A stretch of 57,438 nucleotides of DNA from Betaproteobacteria bacterium HGW-Betaproteobacteria-14 (lineage in GTDB: Bacteria > Pseudomonadota > Gammaproteobacteria > Burkholderiales > Rhodocyclaceae), in assembly GCA_002840845.1 (NCBI GenBank), contig PHCS01000011.1:1-57438 (forward strand). The letters run 5' to 3'. Below the pieces are notes generated by a model, which saw only the letters and a program-made list of their open reading frames with translations, did not search any database and was not told the DNA's origin. This document shows positions 52,767 through 57,438 of the stretch, in pieces. The translations under genes and the position numbers were made by a program. Each line of letters opens with the position of its first letter. Within the stretch, counting starts at the first letter, position 1.

Positions 52767-55058
52767 TTACTTGATCTTCTTGGCGCCGTTCTGCTCAAGA
52801 TAGGTCTTGGCGCGCAGCCCGAGATCCGCAGTCTTGACCTGGTACTGCCAGATCTGCTCGGCCCAGAGGTTGGCGTTTTCCCAATCCTTCTTGGCGGCAA
52901 ACGCCTCGTGCTTCTCCTTCAGGCCCTTGGTCTTGCCCAGCTGGTCGAAGGCGTCTTCCACCATCGCCACGACATCCGGGAAGTCCTTGTAGTTCACGCT
53001 GGTGATGTAGGCCACTACGGAATCGATGATCGCCTGGGTGTCGGCCACCTTCTTCACCGTCGCCTTGTAGTCGGCTTCCGTATAGTTGCCCTTGGCCAGC
53101 GTCGTCTTGGTCGGCTTCCAGCCCTTCGGCTTCACGAGAAGATAACCCTGCATCTCCAGGTGCAGCGCCGAGCAGAACTCGGTGCAGTAGTAGGGATAGA
53201 CGCCTTCCTTGTCGGCCTTGAACTTGACCGTGACGGTCTTGCCGGGTTCGACGGAGGCATGCGTGTTGTAGGTCGACACGGTGAAGCCGTGGGTCTCGTC
53301 CTGGGCGCGCTCGAGGTTGGTCAGGTGGATGGTGACCTCGTCGCCCACGTCCGCCTCGATGGTCTCGGGCGTGATGTGCGAACGGATCAGCGTGCCATAG
53401 ACCGTGACCTTGTTGCCTTTCTTCTCGGTCCGCTCCTCGCCCGCGCGGACGGCGCCCGGATGCGGCTTGTCGGTGCGGGAATCGGTGCCGACCTTGTAGC
53501 GCACGCCCGGCTTCAGCTTGGTTGCCTCGATGGCAACCACATAGTGGGGCTCACCCAGCGGCAGCGGCATGTCGTAGAGGAGCTGCATCTTGTCGTTGCT
53601 GATGTCGATCAGCTGGTGGTTCTGCGGATGCAGCGGACCCACCGGCACGAAGCGGTCGATGGCCAGCTTGTTCAGCGCGACGAGATACTTGCCCTTCGGC
53701 TTGGTCGAGTCGCCTTCCATGGTCATCAGGTGGCCGATGTTGTAATGCACGCTGAGCTTGTCGAGCACCTTGCCTTCGCAGTAGTTCCACTTCGCCACTT
53801 GCGAGTCCACATACAGCGAGGTGTAGGCGATGCAGGGCTTGGAGTCGTACTGCGTATGCAGCGGACCGAGGCCCAGCGGCACTTGCACATGCACGGCGTC
53901 CTTCAGGCCGATCACCGGGATGCCGTAGGGATCCTTGCTCTCGAACTTGCCGGCCTTGATGGCAGCCTGAATCTTCTCGAAGCTGTAGACCGAGACGTGG
54001 GTGTCGAGCTTGCCGGAAACGATCATGAACTTGCCGTCGGGCGAGACGTCGACGCCGTGCGGGCTCTTCGGTTCCGGCACGAGGAAGAGGATGCCTTCCT
54101 TGATGGCCGTGTCCATCATGATCACGTTGTGGCCGTTGATCTTCTTGGCCTTGCCGGCCTTGACCACCTCGGCGGCTTTCTTCCAGTTGATCACGTGCAG
54201 GTAGTCGGTGTCCTTGGCGGAGCAGCCGGCCTCGTAGGGCGGGCGGCCTTTCTCGATGCCGCCGACGTAGCGCTCGGAGCAGAAGGAGTTGGTGAACGAC
54301 CAGCCGTCGGACGGACCCTTGCCGAAGTCGGAAAGATCCTGCGAGTAAGGCGGCAGTTCGAGCGAGAAGGACTCTCCCGGCTTGATGCGGCCTTCCTTGC
54401 GGTCGAACTTCCAGTAGGTGACGCCGCCGCGGTACTTCTCGTTGAACTCCTCGAGCGGGAAGAACTTCTTGTTCTCCAGCGGCGCGGCGTATTGCGCGGC
54501 CTCGATGATGTACTCGGTGTTCGGGCTGACGAAGGCGCCGCCGTGTTCGGACTTGAAGATCGGGTTGACCACGATCTGCTTGGTCTCGAAGTCGCGCAGA
54601 TCGATCACGGCGATGCGCGGGTTGGCCTTGTCGTTGATGAAGAGGAACTGGCCGTCATACTCGCCGTTGGTCTCGGAAATTGCCGGGTGGTGCGTATCGC
54701 CCCAGGTGATGTCCTTGCCGTCGATCTTGCCCTGTGCCAGCACGGCCTTGGAGTTCTCGTCGTAGCCGTAGCCCTGCCAGGGCTCGGGGGTGAATACGCC
54801 GATGTACTTGAGGATGCGCATCGAAGGCACGGCGTAGACGATGACCTGGCCGCTCTGGCCGCCGGAACTGAAGGCGACGAATTCGTCGCGCTTGCCGGTC
54901 GGCACATAGGTTTTCGCCGCAGCCAGAAGGTCCTGCTGGGAAAGGTTGCGGCGTTTCAGGACATCCTGCAACGTTTCCGCCGACAGCGCGGCGGTGGCAG
55001 CAAAGCCGATCCCGGCCGCAAGCGCCAGTGACAGCGCCCGTTTACTTGTCTTGTTCAT
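52767..55058 (-). CDS. nosZ: Nitrous oxide reductase NosZ, clade II
   Basis: The 763-residue copper enzyme reduces N2O to N2. It has a Sec-type signal (MNKTSKRALSLALAAGIGF) and no Tat motif, and the CuZ region reads GDTHHPAISE (DxHH without the final His), both clade II traits. The C-terminal CuA site CTEFCSALHLEM is complete. About 116 residues follow CuA, helix-rich and without CxxCH. I start at ATG 55058, just downstream of a GGGAGA ribosome-binding site. Confidence 0.96.
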   Translation of the reverse strand: MNKTSKRALSLALAAGIGFAATAALSAETLQDVLKRRNLSQQDLLAAAKTYVPTGKRDEFVAFSSGGQSGQVIVYAVPSMRILKYIGVFTPEPWQGYGYDENSKAVLAQGKIDGKDITWGDTHHPAISETNGEYDGQFLFINDKANPRIAVIDLRDFETKQIVVNPIFKSEHGGAFVSPNTEYIIEAAQYAAPLENKKFFPLEEFNEKYRGGVTYWKFDRKEGRIKPGESFSLELPPYSQDLSDFGKGPSDGWSFTNSFCSERYVGGIEKGRPPYEAGCSAKDTDYLHVINWKKAAEVVKAGKAKKINGHNVIMMDTAIKEGILFLVPEPKSPHGVDVSPDGKFMIVSGKLDTHVSVYSFEKIQAAIKAGKFESKDPYGIPVIGLKDAVHVQVPLGLGPLHTQYDSKPCIAYTSLYVDSQVAKWNYCEGKVLDKLSVHYNIGHLMTMEGDSTKPKGKYLVALNKLAIDRFVPVGPLHPQNHQLIDISNDKMQLLYDMPLPLGEPHYVVAIEATKLKPGVRYKVGTDSRTDKPHPGAVRAGEERTEKKGNKVTVYGTLIRSHITPETIEADVGDEVTIHLTNLERAQDETHGFTVSTYNTHASVEPGKTVTVKFKADKEGVYPYYCTEFCSALHLEMQGYLLVKPKGWKPTKTTLAKGNYTEADYKATVKKVADTQAIIDSVVAYITSVNYKDFPDVVAMVEDAFDQLGKTKGLKEKHEAFAAKKDWENANLWAEQIWQYQVKTADLGLRAKTYLEQNGAKKIK

Positions 55059-55187
55059 GGAGATTCTCCCTAGATGACTGCGACTTTTGAAAATGCCTGC
55101 ATACTGCAAACCAAGGCGTCCGGCAGAACGAAAGCCCAGCGCATAGTATAAACCAGGGCAAACGTCACTGCGACACTTTGCCGCACC

Positions 55188-55228
55188 ACTTTATTCCATT
55201 AGGCTGACAACTCCTTGATGAATGTCAA
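55188..55228 (-). promoter_or_regulatory. FNR/DNR box between nosZ and the divergent gene
   Basis: TTGAT-GAAT-GTCAA (55215-55228) differs from the consensus at one base. A - strand TAAAGT (55193-55188) lies 31 bases from its centre toward nosZ. On the + strand GACAAT (55252-55257) is at a similar distance toward the gene at 55285, so one box may serve both directions. Confidence 0.65.
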
Positions 55229-55284
55229 ATAATGATGGCGTGCAAGGACATGACAATCTTCCCGGAGCGGACATAGGTTTTTTC

Positions 55285-55743
55285 ATGGCTGAACGAAATA
55301 ATTTTTATCCTTCTCTTGCCGCCATGCTGGCCATGCTGGCCGCGGCCGCCATCGGCTACCTGTGGCTGCCCCGTGCCGATGTTTCCCTGCCCCTTGTCGA
55401 GGGTTGCCGTCTCGATCGGCAGGCGTGCGCATCCTCCCTCCCTGGCGGCGGACGCGTGGTTGTCGCGCTGGAGTCCGCAGACGTGTCGGCAAGCCCGATG
55501 CGCATCTCGGTGTCGGTGGACGGTGCGCAAGCCGATCATGTCGAAGTCGGTTTTCAGGGCGTGGACATGAACATGGGCTTGCATGTCCTGCAGCTTGCGC
55601 CTGCCGGTGGGGGGCGCTTTGCGGGCGAGACCACGTTGCCGGTATGCGTCACCGGCAGGATGATCTGGCAGGCGACCGTATTGCTGCAGGTCGGGCGCAA
55701 GGACATTTCGGTGCCGTTCCGCTTCGAGAGCGGCCACGGATGA
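55285..55743 (+). CDS. Membrane-anchored periplasmic protein, FixH/YtkA-like
   Basis: The 152-residue protein has one N-terminal helix (NNFYPSLAAMLAMLAAAAIGYLWL) and a beta-rich periplasmic domain with MNMGLHVLQLAP and LPVCVTGRMIWQATVLL, resembling YtkA/FixH-type domains. ATG 55285 precedes the anchor directly; an upstream in-frame ATG at 55222 overlaps the FNR box. It may help copper or cytochrome assembly for NosZ. The assignment is tentative. Confidence 0.65.
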   Translation: MAERNNFYPSLAAMLAMLAAAAIGYLWLPRADVSLPLVEGCRLDRQACASSLPGGGRVVVALESADVSASPMRISVSVDGAQADHVEVGFQGVDMNMGLHVLQLAPAGGGRFAGETTLPVCVTGRMIWQATVLLQVGRKDISVPFRFESGHG

Positions 55744-55761
55744 GGCGGTCATTGATACGCT

Positions 55762-55803
55762 TTGATCGGCATCAATCACCAGGGCAAGGCGATTGGCGAA
55801 AAT
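55762..55803 (+). promoter_or_regulatory. Perfect FNR/Anr box and promoter of the c4-like cytochrome gene
   Basis: TTGAT-CGGC-ATCAA (55762-55775) matches the consensus at every defined position. A GAAAAT hexamer at 55798-55803 lies 32 bases from its centre, the class II spacing. Confidence 0.8.
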
Positions 55804-55862
55804 CCACACGCACCGCATTTCGTCGTGCTTTTGTATGACTGAACAAACGGATTCCTCGATTC

Positions 55863-56555
55863 ATGCATGAAGCGTTTATTGCATTGCGCATGCCTTACCG
55901 CCTGACGGTGGCGCTGATCTGCCTGGCAGCATCCGGCGCGATCCAGGCAGAGGCGCCTGCGGGCGATACGGGCAAGGAGATCAACGGTGTTTGCGCGGCC
56001 TGCCATGGCGAATTTGGCCAAGGCGGCAAGCGCGGCGAATACCCGCGCATCGCCGGACAGCGCGCGGCCTACCTGAAGGATCAACTGAAATCGTTCCGCG
56101 CGCGCAAGCGCATCAACCTGCCGATGTATCCCTATACGCAGGAGCGGGAACTGTCCGACGCGGATATCGAAGCGGTGTCCGAGTACCTTGCCGCCATCGA
56201 ATTGCCGACCAAGTGGCCGGAGTTCAAGGACAGCGACGATGCCCTGACCCGGCTGGCCGCGACGGAGAAGGTGATGATCATTCCGCGCGCGGAGGGCGAC
56301 CTGCAGAACGGCAAAACGCTCTACCAGAAGGAATGCGCGGCTTGCCACGCGAAGGACGGCCGTGGCCGCGGCAAGTTTCCCATGCTGATCGGGCAGTACA
56401 CCAACTACCTGATGAAGCAGGCGGAGGCGTACATCAAGGGCGAACGTCCGCACGACGAGGAGGGCACCGTGGGCATCCTCAACCGGCTCAAGGCACAGGA
56501 CATACAGGACATCCTCGCCTATCTGACGAGCATCCAGAATCCTGACGGGCAATAA
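55863..56555 (+). CDS. Diheme cytochrome c4-like protein
   Basis: The protein has a signal peptide and two class I domains, each with CAACH, followed by conserved Met-containing loops (NLPMYPY, KFPMLIGQY). The start may be ATG 55863 (230 residues) or ATG 55890 (221), the latter giving a cleaner signal peptide. It resembles the diheme cytochrome at 51475-52203 and may be a second electron shuttle for denitrification. Confidence 0.9.
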   Translation: MHEAFIALRMPYRLTVALICLAASGAIQAEAPAGDTGKEINGVCAACHGEFGQGGKRGEYPRIAGQRAAYLKDQLKSFRARKRINLPMYPYTQERELSDADIEAVSEYLAAIELPTKWPEFKDSDDALTRLAATEKVMIIPRAEGDLQNGKTLYQKECAACHAKDGRGRGKFPMLIGQYTNYLMKQAEAYIKGERPHDEEGTVGILNRLKAQDIQDILAYLTSIQNPDGQ

Positions 56556-56561
56556 GCGGCT

Positions 56562-57041
56562 TCAGGCGATGCGGATCGCCTGCACCGGACAGGGTGAATA
56601 GCAGGCGCCGCAGCCGGTGCACAAGCCGCTATCCACCGCGGGTTGCGCGGCCGCCATCGGCGCCGGGCTGAAGCGGATGGCCTGCATGGCGCAGGCATCG
56701 CCGCAGGCGCGACACACCACGTTGGTCTTGGCCAGGCAGTTGTTCTGGATCTGCGCCTTGAACTGCCAGGGTGGTGCGCCTTCCTTTTTTTCCAGCGCTT
56801 TCGGCTGGCAGGCCTCGACGCACTCGCCGCAGAAAGTGCATTCGGCGCGGCTGAAATCGACCGTGGGCCGGGCCTCCTGGTCCATCACCAGGATGTGCTG
56901 CGGACAGACATTGATGCAATCGCAGCAACGCGTGCAAGCGGCGAGAAAGGCCGCCTCGGCGCGTGCCCAAGGCGGCCGCAGAACGACTTTTCGTGCAGAA
57001 AAATCGCCACGCAGGAATTTGCGGCGGCTGATATCGACCAT
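56562..57041 (-). CDS. napF: NapF-type ferredoxin
   Basis: The 159-residue protein starts with an RRKFLRG motif and has four cysteine clusters: CTRCCDCINVCP, CTFCGECVEACQ, CRACGDACAMQ and CTGCGACYSPCP. NapF is a cytoplasmic protein proposed to help NapA Fe-S maturation. It is 15 kb from napDAGHB, next to a napC-type gene. Confidence 0.9.
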   Translation of the reverse strand: MVDISRRKFLRGDFSARKVVLRPPWARAEAAFLAACTRCCDCINVCPQHILVMDQEARPTVDFSRAECTFCGECVEACQPKALEKKEGAPPWQFKAQIQNNCLAKTNVVCRACGDACAMQAIRFSPAPMAAAQPAVDSGLCTGCGACYSPCPVQAIRIA

Positions 57042-57054
57042 ATCGACAGTGTAA

Positions 57055-57083
57055 TAAAAAAGGGCAGGGAACCCCTGCCCTTT
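57055..57083 (-). terminator. Terminator after the napC-type gene
   Basis: On the - strand GGGCAGGG pairs with CCCTGCCC and is followed by TTTTTTATTA. It lies between the napC-type stop and the napF start, so napF expression probably needs readthrough or its own promoter. Confidence 0.8.
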
Positions 57084-57101
57084 GGGCGTGCTCCGCCCGG
57101 C

Positions 57102-57438
57102 TTATTCCTCGTCGTCTTCCTTCATGCCCTGGGGCTTCTTGTGGGCGATGCCCTTGTGGCAGTCGATGCAGGCATCGCCGCCCTTCATGGCCAGTTCATG
57201 CTGCTTGCGGGCGCGTTGCTTCTGCTTCTCGCTGTCCATGCTGACCAGGCTGTGGCAGTTGCGGCACTCCAGCGAGTTGTTGGCCTTCATGCGCTTCCAC
57301 TCGCGCTCGGCCAGCTGCAGGCGTTTGGCCTCGAACTTCTCGCGCGTGTCGACGGTGCCCACCACCTTGCCGTAGAGCTCGCGCGAGGCCTGGATCTTCC
57401 TCAGCATCTTCGGGCCCCATTCCTTGGGCACGTGGCAA
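57102..57438 (-). CDS. NapC/NirT family tetraheme cytochrome c, 3' part (cut by window end)
   Basis: The frame is open to the last base and begins inside a heme motif (CH followed by VPKEWGPKM, a NapC/NirT signature). Two more hemes follow, CRNCH and CIDCH. The segment SRELYGKVVGTVDTREKFEAKRL matches NapC/NirT. It transfers quinol electrons to periplasmic reductases. The N-terminal anchor and first hemes lie outside the window. Confidence 0.92.
   Translation of the reverse strand, partial: CHVPKEWGPKMLRKIQASRELYGKVVGTVDTREKFEAKRLQLAEREWKRMKANNSLECRNCHSLVSMDSEKQKQRARKQHELAMKGGDACIDCHKGIAHKKPQGMKEDDEE

Noticed and set aside
52725..55031. A 768-codon open frame on the + strand opposite nosZ.
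   Set aside because: It is an antisense shadow of nosZ, which has full motif support.
1..57438. CRISPR array, prophage genes or insertion-sequence transposases.
   Set aside because: No direct repeats with regular spacers, no phage structural or integrase genes and no transposase motifs were seen.

Overview
The window is 57.4 kb of GC-rich chromosome from a denitrifying betaproteobacterium, most likely a Rhodocyclales-type organism. This is inferred from gene content: a DUF3460 gene, the yicC-gmk-rpoZ-spoT block, a Ser/Thr kinase and PP2C phosphatase next to rph-rdgB-hemW, and a napDAGHB plus clade II nos respiratory region. No rRNA or other decisive taxonomic marker is present. One tRNA gene (Gly, anticodon CCC) is seen.

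Layout. 1-3.1 kb: the 3' end of an HMG-CoA lyase gene, a DUF1289 gene, a 2-hydroxychromene-2-carboxylate isomerase-like gene, an MBL-fold hydrolase and a drug/metabolite exporter. 3.1-7.4 kb: a patchy accessory segment with two HigBA-type toxin-antitoxin operons, a broken third toxin with an intact antitoxin, a displaced copy of the exporter 3' end, a dienelactone-hydrolase-like gene, an oxidoreductase and an acetyltransferase, with integron attC-like sequences between some of them. 7.4-37.6 kb: mostly housekeeping genes (rapZ, mutY, thiS-thiG, trmB, hemW, rdgB, rph, gmk, rpoZ, spoT, a pseudouridine synthase, modABC) with two c-di-GMP genes (a GGDEF-EAL sensor and an HD-GYP protein), a LysR regulator and an exonuclease/GIY-YIG fusion. 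37.7-57.4 kb: anaerobic respiration.

The respiratory part holds napD-napA-napG-napH-napB on the + strand. Facing it on the - strand is a long clade II nitrous oxide reductase cluster, in transcription order nosZ, a monoheme cytochrome c, a diheme cytochrome c, a nosB-like membrane gene, nosD, nosG, nosH, nosF, nosL, nosY, a TlpA thioredoxin, a UbiA/MenA-type prenyltransferase and a DUF1330 gene. Beyond nosZ lie a membrane-anchored periplasmic protein, a second diheme cytochrome c, napF and the 3' end of a NapC/NirT tetraheme cytochrome. NapGH, NosGH and NapC would carry quinol electrons to periplasmic cytochromes and then to NapA and NosZ. Molybdate for NapA would come through ModABC. Four FNR/Anr-type sites sit at class II spacing from plausible -10 elements upstream of napD, nosZ and two cytochrome genes, suggesting one anaerobic switch.

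The most unusual signal is a short word, AAAGTCAGCC (reverse complement GGCTGACTTT). It occurs 11 times exactly, in different reading frames and in intergenic DNA, and twice heads a near-identical long palindrome. It looks like a DNA-uptake-type or other chromosome-wide signal. Dispersed GC-rich palindromes also run into several gene ends and supply the C-terminal residues of two proteins.
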